DNA from: Cellulosilyticum ruminicola JCM 14822
GTDB taxonomy: Bacteria > Bacillota > Clostridia > Lachnospirales > Cellulosilyticaceae
Assembly (NCBI RefSeq): GCF_001311925.1
Contig: NZ_BBCG01000006.1
Location: 1 to 64,000, forward strand
Direction of reading: 5' to 3'
Length of the DNA stretch: 64,000 nt
This document shows, piece by piece, positions 1-6,943 of the stretch. Position numbers and translations under genes: made by a program. The notes below the pieces were generated by a model that made no database searches, was not told where the DNA came from, and saw nothing but the letters and a program-made list of their open reading frames with translations. How positions within the stretch are numbered: position 1 is the first letter of the stretch; each line of letters starts with the position of its first letter.

Positions 1-2
1 CA

Positions 3-152
3 AAAAGAATCACACTACATACTTACGAGACGTTTTCTAACTTAGTTCAAAGAATAGGAAAGTTGGCTTTGTATGAAAAACGTTTAAGACAAACCACCTA
101 TTCTAAAATAGAAGGTTATTTAGAACAACTTATTGTTGCTGGAAAAACTTAG
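3..152 (+). CDS. C-terminal fragment of an unidentified protein (cut by window edge)
   Basis: An open frame runs in from the left edge and ends at TAG (150-152), giving 49 codons of a basic, tyrosine- and leucine-rich C-terminus (it includes YEKRLRQTTYSKIEGYLEQL). The composition resembles the end of a transposase or recombinase, but I do not recognise the family. It is convergent with the next gene. The start lies outside the window, so length and function cannot be judged. Confidence 0.4.
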   Translation, partial: KRITLHTYETFSNLVQRIGKLALYEKRLRQTTYSKIEGYLEQLIVAGKT

Positions 153-217
153 TCTTAAGTTAATGACTATGAATAAATTTATATAATATCCTCATGCTTT
201 AATCCCTCTTAATTAAT

Positions 218-625
218 TTATTTTTTCTTAAATTCTAATGCTAGTTCCCCTTCAGCTAACCTATTAATATTCTCAAATTCTAATGTCCAATATCCCACAT
301 TTTTATCAAATGATTTTGTTTCATTAAAGTCTATTCCACTGTCAATCGTATCTTCCCACTCTATTTTGCCATCTGGATTTCTAAGTACAAATCTCACTTG
401 ACCTTCTATTAATTTTAATTTAACGTTTAAACTTACGCCTTCACAATCTTCCTTCATATCATAGCCATAGCTTTCTATAATATCTTGACCTTTTTTTATA
501 TTGTATTGTTCTGTTACGCTCGTACTACTTATGCAATGACTATATCTACTTATCATTACAGGTATAAATGTTAATATACACGCTAATACTACACTACTTC
601 CAAACAGCCACCATCTTCTTTTCAT
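218..625 (-). CDS. Hypothetical membrane-anchored or secreted protein
   Basis: 135 aa that I do not recognise. Residues 1-27 are a short basic N-terminus (MKRRWW) followed by one hydrophobic segment, so the protein is a signal-anchored or secreted protein of a Gram-positive cell. No lipobox cysteine is visible. The rest is soluble, with alternating polar and hydrophobic strands (LNVKLKLIEGQVRFVLRNPDG, then GYWTLEFENI), which suggests a small beta-sandwich like those in carbohydrate- or envelope-associated proteins. A purine-rich ribosome-binding site (GGTAAAAGGGAAAG) precedes the ATG. It stands alone between a terminated ribosomal operon and the partial gene at the window edge. The coding assignment is fairly safe; the function is unknown. 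Confidence 0.6.
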   Translation of the reverse strand: MKRRWWLFGSSVVLACILTFIPVMISRYSHCISSTSVTEQYNIKKGQDIIESYGYDMKEDCEGVSLNVKLKLIEGQVRFVLRNPDGKIEWEDTIDSGIDFNETKSFDKNVGYWTLEFENINRLAEGELALEFKKK

Positions 626-775
626 CTTTCCCTTTTACCTCTCTTTTAATTAACTTATCCAATATTTCATAAAATTTACCATAATATATAGTAAGTATAG
701 CATCAAGAAAATTAGTTATCAATATTTTTAAAATAATAAAAATATTGATAATATTAAATCTTTATATCCGCGATA

Positions 776-825
776 ATAAAAAATGCACCCTATTTAGCTT
801 AATAACTACTAAATAGAGTGCATTT
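776..825 (-). terminator. Rho-independent terminator of the first rplJ-rplL module
   Basis: A near-perfect inverted repeat (arms around 782-798 and 808-825, apical loop near 799-807) is followed on the minus strand by a T-rich tract (TTTTTTATT, 776-783). It lies about 35 bases after the rplL stop and ends transcription before any rpoB-like gene. Confidence 0.85.
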
Positions 826-859
826 TATATTTAACATTTTAATATAAGTTGTTTAATCC

Positions 860-1228
860 TTATTTTAATGTTACTTTAGCACCAACTTCTTCAAGTTTAG
901 CTTTGATTGCTTCTGCTTCTTCTTTAGCTACGCCTTCTTTAAGAACTTTTGGAGCTCCATCTACAGCTTCTTTAGCTTCTTTTAAGCCAAGACCTGTGAT
1001 TTCACGAACAGCTTTGATAACTTTGATTTTTTCTGCTCCTGCTTCTGTTAATTCAACGTCAAATTCTGTTTTTTCTTCAGCTGCTGCTGCTGGACCTGCT
1101 GCAACCATAACACCTGCTGCTGCTGATACACCGAATTCTTCTTCACAAGCTGATACTAATTCGTTTAATTCTAAAATAGTTAATTCTTTAACTGCATCGA
1201 TAATTTCTTGGATTGATAATTTTGCCAT
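860..1228 (-). CDS. rplL: 50S ribosomal protein L7/L12, copy 1
   Basis: 122 aa. It forms the flexible ribosomal stalk that recruits translation factors; multiple dimers bind L10. The N-terminal dimerisation domain (about 1-33, [16 protein letters not shown]), an alanine-rich hinge (about 37-52) and the conserved C-terminal domain ([20 protein letters not shown], then [12 protein letters not shown]) are all visible. I use the ATG at 1226-1228 because GGAGG lies 8 bases upstream; the GTG three codons earlier overlaps that site. Compared with copy 2 at 2561-2932, the hinge has a different Ala/Gly/Pro pattern and copy 1 has DGAPK where copy 2 has DGCPK. It follows rplJ copy 1 in a two-gene operon with an L10 leader. 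Confidence 0.95.
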   Translation of the reverse strand: MAKLSIQEIIDAVKELTILELNELVSACEEEFGVSAAAGVMVAAGPAAAAEEKTEFDVELTEAGAEKIKVIKAVREITGLGLKEAKEAVDGAPKVLKEGVAKEEAEAIKAKLEEVGAKVTLK

Positions 1229-1299
1229 GATAAGCACCTCCGTAATTTTTTAATTAATATGTAACGATTTGAGTAAACACTCTTATGCACTTAATAAAA

Positions 1300-1785
1300 T
1301 TAAGCGTCTTTTTCTGCAATTTGTTTGATAACACGTGCAAAGCTTGAAATAGGTGATTTGAAGCTTCCAAGTAAACGGCCAAGTAATTCTTCTCTAGGAG
1401 CGATATTACCAATAGCCATCATACCAGCTGCATCATAGTAGTTACCTTCTACTACACCTGCTTTGAATGTTAATTGTTCATTATCTTTTGCTACTTTTGC
1501 AAGAATTCTTGGGCCTGCTGTAGCATCTTCATAAGAAATAGCTATAGCTGTTGGTCCTTCAAGATCTTTAGAGATTTCAGCAAACTCTGTTCCTTCAATA
1601 GCAAAGTTAATCATTGTGTTTTTGTATACTTTGTATTCAACACCGGCTTCACGAAGTTCTTTACGAAGTGCACTATCTTGTGCTACTGTAAGCCCACGGT
1701 AATCTACTAATAAAATTGAAGAAGCACCATTGAGTTTTTCTTTAATTTCATCAACAACTACTTTTTTCTGTTCTACTTTTGCCAT
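1300..1785 (-). CDS. rplJ: 50S ribosomal protein L10, copy 1
   Basis: 161 aa, close to the usual 165. L10 anchors the L7/L12 dimers to 23S rRNA and represses its own operon by binding the mRNA leader. The N-terminal rRNA-binding domain (LLVDYRGLTV, KVYKNTM) and the C-terminal L7/L12-binding helix (about 135-161, SFARVIKQIAEKDA) are present. GGAGG stands 8-9 bases before the ATG. By eye it differs from copy 2 at about 23 of 161 positions, mostly conservatively, with no disrupted motif. Both copies therefore look functional. It is preceded by its own promoter and leader and followed by rplL after about 70 bases. Confidence 0.95.
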   Translation of the reverse strand: MAKVEQKKVVVDEIKEKLNGASSILLVDYRGLTVAQDSALRKELREAGVEYKVYKNTMINFAIEGTEFAEISKDLEGPTAIAISYEDATAGPRILAKVAKDNEQLTFKAGVVEGNYYDAAGMMAIGNIAPREELLGRLLGSFKSPISSFARVIKQIAEKDA

Positions 1786-1833
1786 TGTTACACCTCCTTA
1801 TTTAGTCACAAATCATTGAGCTAGATAAACTAG

Positions 1834-1955
1834 CAAAAAATACTACTTTGCTCATTTCCGCAGGCAAAGTAGCTCACACTTCCGTCCATTTTTAAGACCT
1901 CGGTAGGTTTTATATGCCAGTGGCATACCTACTGTCTGCGGTACAGTATTTCTTT
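1834..1955 (-). promoter_or_regulatory. L10 leader (autoregulatory mRNA leader), copy 1
   Basis: The untranslated region upstream of rplJ copy 1 has the L10-leader layout. First comes a conserved folded region with TACCGAGGTCTT on the minus strand. It ends in a hairpin (CTACTTTGC 1843-1851 with GCAAAGTAG 1864-1872) followed by TATTTTTTGC, an attenuator-type terminator. Copy 2 (3515-3640) shows the same layout with a compensating base-pair change in the terminal stem. In this family, free L10 or the L10-L12 complex binds the leader and lowers expression of the stalk operon. Confidence 0.88.
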
Positions 1956-1966
1956 CAACATATATT

Positions 1967-1995
1967 AGTATAATCCTTTCATTTTAATTTTTCAA
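1967..1995 (-). promoter_or_regulatory. Sigma-A-type promoter of rplJ-rplL copy 1
   Basis: On the minus strand TTGAAA (1990-1995) and TATACT (1967-1972) are separated by exactly 17 bases. A start site near 1960 would place the whole L10 leader in the transcript. This matches the arrangement upstream of copy 2, where the -35 box is TTGACA. Confidence 0.75.
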
Positions 1996-2076
1996 TATCT
2001 TTATCAATTTAATGTTATTTTTATTATTTATTTTAACAATTAGCTTTATAAATCCCTTTTTCTTTATTATATCCAC

Positions 2077-2440
2077 ACAAAAAACCGGCAAATGTATTTC
2101 TACATCTTACTGTTTTTTGTTATTCTTTTAATCACCTTCTCTAACCCTTGTATTTAACTTGCTAACATGTTATGTTCTAATTAAATCATCACTAGAATCT
2201 GGATTCCTACAAGTTATTAAGGCAATCTGTTTTTTTAATCAGTTTATTTGGGATTGGTGTAGAAATCTTCACAGTAACCGTACTAATCTTAGCTTCTTGG
2301 CATCATCCCTGCCATTAGTTAGATAATGCTCGCCCTCATTGGTTAGATATCACACTGCTGGTTTATGATTAAAGCCTTCTATTATTACCGTTTAGATATT
2401 AGTGTTCTCTCTACATCCTTATACATGTTATCAAAAACAC
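2077..2440. other. Unexplained non-coding stretch between the duplicated stalk modules
   Basis: No reading frame of useful length survives on either strand. A hairpin at 2077-2120 has outer arms ACAAAAAAC/GTTTTTTGT, an inner stem ATGTA/TACAT and a four-base loop. The block 2220-2360 is less AT-rich than its surroundings. It has an imperfect direct repeat (CATTAGTTAGATA at 2313-2325, CATTGGTTAGATA at 2337-2349) and a small stem-loop (2299-2313, GGCA/TGCC). It could be the remnant of a mobile element or an untranslated RNA; I cannot name it. Confidence 0.3.
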
Positions 2441-2496
2441 TAGTCCCTAATTATATATATAATTTTTTATAAATATTTTTCATCTATTCTATAAAC

Positions 2497-2528
2497 AACA
2501 AAAAGGAGTATCTATACGACTACTCCTT
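2497..2528 (-). terminator. Rho-independent terminator of the second rplJ-rplL module
   Basis: AAGGAGTA (2503-2510) pairs with TACTCCTT (2521-2528) around a 10-base loop. On the minus strand the stem is followed by TTTTTGTTGTTT. It sits about 35 bases after the rplL copy 2 stop, so the two modules should be separate transcripts. Confidence 0.85.
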
Positions 2529-2560
2529 CTAAGCTTTATTAATACAATTAACGTTATTAA

Positions 2561-2932
2561 TTATTTTAATGTTACTTTAGCGCCAACTTCTTCAAGTTTA
2601 GCTTTGATTGCTTCTGCATCTTCTTTAGAAGCACCTTCTTTAAGAACTTTTGGACATCCGTCTACAGCTTCTTTAGCTTCTTTTAATCCTAGTCCTGTGA
2701 TTTCACGAACAACTTTGATTACTTTGATTTTTTCTGAACCAGCGTCTGTTAATTCAACGTCGAATTCTGTTTTTTCTTCAGCTGCTGCACCTGCACCTGC
2801 TGCTGCTACCATAACACCAGCTGCTGCTGATACACCGAATTCTTCTTCACAAGCTGTTACTAATTCGTTTAATTCTAAGATAGTTAATTCTTTAACTGCA
2901 TCGATAATTTCTTGGATTGATAATTTTGCCAT
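2561..2932 (-). CDS. rplL: 50S ribosomal protein L7/L12, copy 2
   Basis: 123 aa ribosomal stalk protein with the same domains as copy 1: dimerisation domain 1-33, Ala/Gly hinge about 37-53, and factor-binding C-terminal domain ([20 protein letters not shown]). I use the ATG at 2930-2932, with GGAGGA 8 bases upstream, rather than an in-frame start three codons earlier. Differences from copy 1 cluster in the hinge and near the factor-binding helix (Ala to Cys in DGxPK, VAKEE to ASKED). It follows rplJ copy 2 and ends at its own terminator. Confidence 0.95.
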   Translation of the reverse strand: MAKLSIQEIIDAVKELTILELNELVTACEEEFGVSAAAGVMVAAAGAGAAAEEKTEFDVELTDAGSEKIKVIKVVREITGLGLKEAKEAVDGCPKVLKEGASKEDAEAIKAKLEEVGAKVTLK

Positions 2933-3006
2933 TGTAAGCATCCTCCGTTTATTTGTATTTTTATATAAATCTAATTTGAGTCGTAACTCTTAAGCACTTA
3001 ATAAAA

Positions 3007-3492
3007 TTAAGCGTCCTTCTCTGCAACTTGTTTGATAACGCGTGCAAAGCTTGCAATAGGTGATTTGAAACTTCCAAGTAAGCGACCAAGTAATTCTTCT
3101 CTAGGAGCGATATTACCGATAGCCATCATACCTTTAGCATCGTAGTAAGTACCTTCTACTACACCTGATTTGAATTCTAATTTTTCATTAGCTTTAGCTA
3201 CTTTTGCAAGAATTCTTGGACCAGCTGTTGCATCTGCATAAGAAATAGCGATAGCTGTTGGTCCTTCAAGTTCGTTAGCGATTGCTTCGAACTCTGTTCC
3301 TTCAATAGCAAATTTTACCATAGTGTTTTTGTATACTTTGTACTCAACACCTGCTTCACGAAGTTCTTTACGAAGAACTGTATCTTGTTCTACTGTAAGA
3401 CCACGGTAGTCAACTAATAATACAGAAGAAGCTCCGTTAAGTTTTTCTTTAATTTCATTAACAACTACTTGTTTTTGTGTTACTTTAGCCAT
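3007..3492 (-). CDS. rplJ: 50S ribosomal protein L10, copy 2
   Basis: 161 aa with the same architecture as copy 1: rRNA-binding domain with LLVDYRGLTV and KVYKNTM, and a C-terminal stalk-binding helix ending IKQVAEKDA. A GGAGG site precedes the ATG. Upstream lie an L10 leader and a promoter closer to consensus than that of copy 1, so this copy may be the major one. In most Firmicutes rplJ follows rplA directly; here about 1.6 kb containing two IS remnants and a small ORF separates them. Confidence 0.95.
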   Translation of the reverse strand: MAKVTQKQVVVNEIKEKLNGASSVLLVDYRGLTVEQDTVLRKELREAGVEYKVYKNTMVKFAIEGTEFEAIANELEGPTAIAISYADATAGPRILAKVAKANEKLEFKSGVVEGTYYDAKGMMAIGNIAPREELLGRLLGSFKSPIASFARVIKQVAEKDA

Positions 3493-3514
3493 TGTTACAC
3501 CTCCTTGAATATTT

Positions 3515-3640
3515 CAAAAAATGCCACTTTGCTGTTTCCCGCAGGCAAAGTGGCTATACATCCGTCCATTTATATAAGACCTCGGTAGGTTGTATACGTT
3601 ATGCCTTAGTGGCACCTACTGTCTGCGGTACAGTATTTAT
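3515..3640 (-). promoter_or_regulatory. L10 leader (autoregulatory mRNA leader), copy 2
   Basis: This has the same conserved elements as the leader at 1834-1955, including TACCGAGGTCTT and GCCTGCGGGAAA on the minus strand. The terminal hairpin pairs GCCACTTTGC (3523-3532) with GCAAAGTGGC (3544-3553), followed by ATTTTTTGAAAT. Where copy 1 has a T-A pair in this stem, copy 2 has C-G. That compensating change supports a conserved RNA fold bound by L10. Confidence 0.88.
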
Positions 3641-3655
3641 TTGTTAACATAAAAG

Positions 3656-3684
3656 AGTATAACATTTGACATATAGGTTGTCAA
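3656..3684 (-). promoter_or_regulatory. Strong sigma-A-type promoter of rplJ-rplL copy 2
   Basis: A perfect TTGACA (3679-3684) and TATACT (3656-3661) are spaced by 17 bases on the minus strand, just upstream of the L10 leader. The -35 box overlaps one arm of a small inverted repeat (GTCAACT/AGTTGAC, about 3680-3702). Confidence 0.85.
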
Positions 3685-3703
3685 CTTTTATTTCACAGTT
3701 GAC

Positions 3704-4003
3704 CTACATTTTTAAAATCACATCATCTAATGCTAAAACATCTGTTTCTATCTGTGCTTTAATGATACAGGCAATATTTTCAAAGTCTCTGAATGCAGTT
3801 ACAATGATTGCATCTACTTGTTTATTAATATCTTTTGGCTCAACTATTTCTATAGGTGCCTGTATATTTTTCACATTACGATCGATTACATAACTCACTT
3901 CTATGTTGCTATCTTTTAATTCGTTATAAGCCAATTTCCCAAAATCTGCATACCCATATATTGCAACTTTTTTATATCCTTTACCCTCTAAATATTGTGC
4001 CAT
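3704..4003 (-). CDS. Small Rossmann-like protein, possibly a gene fragment
   Basis: 99 aa. The N-terminal part (KKVAIYGYADFGKLAYNEL) resembles the first strand, glycine-rich turn and helix of a nucleotide-binding Rossmann fold. It continues with VSYVIDRN and DAIIVTAF segments typical of such folds. No catalytic domain follows, and 99 aa is short for an enzyme of this type. The ribosome-binding site is poor: GGAGGG lies about 20 bases from the ATG, too far. It sits among IS remnants, so it may be the surviving end of a larger gene, for example a sugar-modifying or acyltransferase-type protein. Function unknown. Confidence 0.45.
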   Translation of the reverse strand: MAQYLEGKGYKKVAIYGYADFGKLAYNELKDSNIEVSYVIDRNVKNIQAPIEIVEPKDINKQVDAIIVTAFRDFENIACIIKAQIETDVLALDDVILKM

Positions 4004-4089
4004 ATTATGTTTTTACCTAGTTTTTCCCTCCAATTATATAATAAGATTAAACTAACGTTTTTGAAATCTTATTATAGTTACATTTTCAC

Positions 4090-4474
4090 TATGTTTCTCT
4101 CTATAAGTTGCATCTGGATCACTTGGATTTTAAAGTATTTCAGAATGAAGGCTCTTTGCATCTTTAGGAACAGTTTTACCTTCTTCATTTACTTCTACTT
4201 GTTCTTCTAGAAGACGCTTTAATAATTTAAACGCTTCACATTCTAAAATCTGAGTATCATATTTTGAACATACCTCCTTTAAAATAATGGAATATTCTAA
4301 CTTAGTTGTAGCATCTTTATCACGCGTTCTATAGATTGTTTCATTAATGTTAGAAAAAATATATTGATTAAAAGGGGTAGCCCAGCTTTTTTCAAGATTT
4401 TTACGAAGATATTTAGGTAGATTAATTGTTGGATTCCCAAGATTAAGTTGTTGGACTGTATTTTTACGAAACAT
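4090..4474 (-). pseudogene. Decayed IS1182-family transposase with internal deletion and stop
   Basis: The first 44 or so residues (MFRKNTVQQLNL, then PKYLRKNLEKSWATPFNQYI) match the N-terminus of IS1182-type transposases. After SNIN the sequence jumps to ETIYRTRDKDA, EAFKLLKRLLEEQ and NEEGK, which in intact members lie far downstream. A large in-frame deletion has therefore removed the first catalytic region. The frame is then stopped at 4130-4132, where TAA replaces the expected CAA. It continues without interruption as NPSDPDATYREK, the conserved segment of this family, before fading out. Family assignment is from memory of the protein motifs. No terminal inverted repeats are evident. Confidence 0.8.
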
Positions 4475-4580
4475 AAAATTATCCCCTTTGTTTTTTGCTT
4501 AATTATACCATAATAATGTAAAGTAGTTTTAAAAACTAGCCTTTTTGTGGGCTAATCAAGAAATAAGGAGGGATTCCATC

Positions 4581-4970
4581 ATGCCACGTAAAAGCAATCA
4601 ACACGATAAACAATTCAAACTAGATGCAATTCAATATGTAAGTGAACACCCTGATTGTCCTAATGCAGTTTGGTGTACTGCTATTACTTATATCTGGACA
4701 CGTGACGGCTTTGTCTATTAACAAGCATTATGGATCTTTATACACGTAAAATTATCGCTTGGACACTATCTAAAACGATGGAAGTCTCCTACGTAGTTGA
4801 TACAATTAATGAAGCTGAAGCCAAACGTAACACTGACCTTCCATTAATTCTACATTCTGGCTGCGGAAGTCAATATGTTTCAAAAGCTTATCGTGAAACC
4901 ACAAAAAAATATCAGCTAAGTTATAGACATAAGGGCTGTCCCTATGATAACACCTGTATTGAATCATTCC
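4581..4970 (+). pseudogene. Decayed IS3-family transposase (OrfA-OrfB deletion fusion)
   Basis: It starts like an IS3-family OrfA (MPRKSNQHDKQFKLDAIQYV) behind AAGGAGGG. It then jumps to the OrfB integrase core (NAVWCT.ITYIWTRDGFVY), so everything in between is deleted. A missing T at 4718-4719 shifts the frame; reading resumes as MDLYTRKIIAWTLSK and ends near IESF. Two of the three DDE acidic residues are gone: WCTDITYI has become WCTAITYI, and HSDRGSQYVS has become HSGCGSQYVS. The Glu of CIESF remains. This is plainly non-functional and is the only plus-strand gene-like sequence in this part of the window. Confidence 0.85.
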
Positions 4971-5009
4971 AATATTATTCAGCACTTTATATATATCAAT
5001 CAATAATCA

Positions 5010-5050
5010 TAAAAAAGCACGATACCTATCAAAAGATAAGTATCGTGCTC
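5010..5050 (-). terminator. Rho-independent terminator after rplA
   Basis: AGCACGATAC (5016-5025) pairs with GTATCGTGCT (5040-5049). On the minus strand the stem runs into TTTTTT. It ends the secE-nusG-rplK-rplA transcript about 20 bases after the rplA stop and separates it from the stalk genes. Confidence 0.9.
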
Positions 5051-5070
5051 TTGTATATCTATCTCAATAA

Positions 5071-5766
5071 TTATTGATCAACTTTCATTGGGTTTACTTT
5101 GATACCAGGACCCATTGTTGTTGAAACAGAGATGCTACGAAGGTATTGACCTTTAGCAGCAGCTGGTTTCGCTTTTATAACTGCACTCATTAATGTGTGG
5201 AAGTTGTCTTGTAATTTTTCAGCTCCGAATGATACTTTACCGATTGGAACGTGAATAATGTTTGTTTTGTCAAGACGGTATTCAATTTTACCAGCTTTGA
5301 TATCTTGGATTGCTTTTGTTACGTCCATTGTTACTGTACCAGCTTTAGGGTTTGGCATTAAACCTTTTGGCCCAAGTACACGACCAAGTCTACCAACAAC
5401 ACCCATCATGTCTGGAGTTGCAACTACAACGTCAAATTCAAACCAACCTTCACCTTGAATTTTTGGAATAAGGTCTTCGCCACCAACAAAGTCAGCACCT
5501 GCTGCTAAAGCTTCATCAGCTTTTGTTCCTTTAGCGAATACTAAAACTCTTTGAGTTTTACCTGTACCGTGTGGTAATACGATAGCACCACGAACTTGTT
5601 GATCAGCGTGACGGCTGTCTACACCTAATTTGATGTGTGCTTCAACTGTTTCATCAAATTTAGCAGTTGATGTTTTTTCTACTAATGCAAATACTTCTGC
5701 TGGATCATAAACCGCTGCACGGTCTACTAATTTAGCAGCTTCAATATATTTTTTTCCTCTTTTCAT
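5071..5766 (-). CDS. rplA: 50S ribosomal protein L1
   Basis: 231 aa, full length. L1 builds the mobile L1 stalk of the large subunit near the E site and is a translational repressor of its own operon in many bacteria. The family signatures are visible: the N-terminal RNA-binding part with [14 protein letters not shown] and VLPHGTGK, and the central [25 protein letters not shown] site precedes the ATG. It lies about 80 bases after rplK, and the gap holds a folded motif also found upstream of rplK. It is the last gene of rpmG-secE-nusG-rplK-rplA. Confidence 0.97.
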   Translation of the reverse strand: MKRGKKYIEAAKLVDRAAVYDPAEVFALVEKTSTAKFDETVEAHIKLGVDSRHADQQVRGAIVLPHGTGKTQRVLVFAKGTKADEALAAGADFVGGEDLIPKIQGEGWFEFDVVVATPDMMGVVGRLGRVLGPKGLMPNPKAGTVTMDVTKAIQDIKAGKIEYRLDKTNIIHVPIGKVSFGAEKLQDNFHTLMSAVIKAKPAAAKGQYLRSISVSTTMGPGIKVNPMKVDQ

Positions 5767-5780
5767 TACTTTACCTCCTT

Positions 5781-5811
5781 GTGGTCTTATCGGGGTCTGT
5801 GCCCTCCCACG
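5781..5811 (-). promoter_or_regulatory. Folded leader motif before rplA (candidate L1-binding site)
   Basis: On the minus strand GTGGGAGGGC...CCCCGATAAGACCAC can fold with GTGG/CCAC and GGG/CCC pairs around an asymmetric loop, ending just before the rplA ribosome-binding site. The same layout precedes rplK (6299-6330). Its position suggests L1 autoregulation; that role is inferred. Confidence 0.5.
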
Positions 5812-5849
5812 TAAATAGTTACGCGCCTAAAATTTGTTCTACTTAAAAA

Positions 5850-6275
5850 TTATTCTGCAATTGTGATTCCCATTGAACGAGCTGTACCAGCGATCATGCT
5901 TACAGCTGCTTCAAGGCTACCTGCGTTTAAGTCAGGCATTTTTAATTCAGCAATTTTTGTAATTTCTTCTTTAGAAATTGTAGCTACTTTTTGTTTGATT
6001 GAGTTAGGTGAACCTGACTCGATTTTAGCTGCTTTTTTTAATAATACAGCTGCTGGTGGAGTTTTTGTGATGAAAGAAAAACTTCTGTCTTGATATACAG
6101 TAATAACAACTGGGATAATTAAACCAGCGTCTTTTGCTGTTCTTTCATTGAACTCTTTTGTAAATTGAACGATATTAACACCGTGTTGACCAAGAGCTGG
6201 ACCAACTGGTGGAGCTGGAGTTGCTTTACCAGCTGCAATTTGTAATTTGATCATACCTGTAACTTTTTTTGCCAT
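5850..6275 (-). CDS. rplK: 50S ribosomal protein L11
   Basis: 141 aa, the usual length. L11 sits at the GTPase-associated centre of the large subunit. The N-terminal domain has the proline-rich [20 protein letters not shown]; the C-terminal rRNA-binding domain carries [19 protein letters not shown] and ends with the family's AGTARSMGI-type segment. I use the ATG at 6273-6275 ([12 protein letters not shown]), with AGGAGG 9 bases upstream. The longer in-frame extension would run through the leader motif and is not protein-like. It lies between nusG and rplA. Confidence 0.97.
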   Translation of the reverse strand: MAKKVTGMIKLQIAAGKATPAPPVGPALGQHGVNIVQFTKEFNERTAKDAGLIIPVVITVYQDRSFSFITKTPPAAVLLKKAAKIESGSPNSIKQKVATISKEEITKIAELKMPDLNAGSLEAAVSMIAGTARSMGITIAE

Positions 6276-6298
6276 TTTACAGTACCTCCTAAAAAAAT

Positions 6299-6330
6299 GT
6301 GGTGTTCGCGGGGAATTCCCTCCCACTCGC
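6299..6330 (-). promoter_or_regulatory. Folded leader motif before rplK (candidate L1-binding site)
   Basis: On the minus strand GTGGGAGGGAATTCCCCGCG...ACCAC has the same paired blocks as the motif at 5781-5811: GTGG with CCAC, GGG with CCC, and a purine-rich internal loop. Two matching elements, each directly upstream of a gene of the L11-L1 operon, suggest a shared protein-binding RNA site. Confidence 0.5.
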
Positions 6331-6405
6331 GCGTTTGTAATTTAATGATTACTCATACATTGAAGTCTACATCTTAGATTAAGTGTAGTTTCCTTCTCGA
6401 TTAGA

Positions 6406-6924
6406 TTATTCAAATATTTCTACTTGATCAATGCTAATCTCAACAGGGAACTCTCTACCAAATCCGCTAACAGCTACTACAAGAGTACCTTTAGCTTGGT
6501 GAATTTCTTTAACAATCCCTTCAGAGCCTTCAAATGCACCTGTAAGTAAAGTAACGGCATCACCGATATTTACGTTAGATGCAGCTCCATAGAGTTCTAT
6601 TCCCATGTTTTTTACTTCTTCTAATGAAAGTGAAACTGGCTTAGAGTCAGGACCTACGAATCCTGTAACCCCTCTGGTATTTCTTACGACATACCATGTA
6701 TCATCCGTCATTATCATTTTAATTAGTACATAACCAGGGAATGTTTTACGTTGAACAGTTTTCTTAACTCCATTCTTTTCCTCAACTTCTTGTTGCAGAG
6801 GAACTTCTACAGCTTGGATGAGTTCTTCCATATCACGATTTTTAATCGCTTTCTCAATATTCGCTTTTACTTTGTTCTCATATCCAGAAAATGTATGAAC
6901 TACATACCATCTTGCCTTTTCCAT
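6406..6924 (-). CDS. nusG: Transcription termination/antitermination protein NusG
   Basis: 172 aa. NusG binds RNA polymerase, suppresses or modulates pausing and couples transcription with translation. The N-terminal NGN domain begins ARWYVVHTFSGYENKV and includes FPGYVLIKM, DDTWYVVRNTRGVTGFVG. The C-terminal KOW domain starts near IGDAVTLLTGAFEGSEGIV. I chose the ATG at 6922-6924; an ATG 18 bases upstream is possible, but it overlaps the GGAGG that would serve the chosen start. It follows secE almost directly, the usual order. Confidence 0.95.
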   Translation of the reverse strand: MEKARWYVVHTFSGYENKVKANIEKAIKNRDMEELIQAVEVPLQQEVEEKNGVKKTVQRKTFPGYVLIKMIMTDDTWYVVRNTRGVTGFVGPDSKPVSLSLEEVKNMGIELYGAASNVNIGDAVTLLTGAFEGSEGIVKEIHQAKGTLVVAVSGFGREFPVEISIDQVEIFE

Positions 6925-6943
6925 AATACCTTGTTCCTCCATA

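Noticed and set aside
849-1253. Open plus-strand frame of 134 codons across rplL copy 1
   Set aside because: It is the antisense of a clear L7/L12 gene; the serine/alanine-rich translation mirrors the Ala/Glu codons on the other strand.
2604-2993. Plus-strand frame of 129 codons across rplL copy 2
   Set aside because: Antisense shadow of the second L7/L12 gene with no ribosome-binding site.
860-3684. The doubled rplJ-rplL as a simple assembly duplication
   Set aside because: The copies differ at many amino-acid positions and have distinct promoters and leaders, so they are separate genomic loci.
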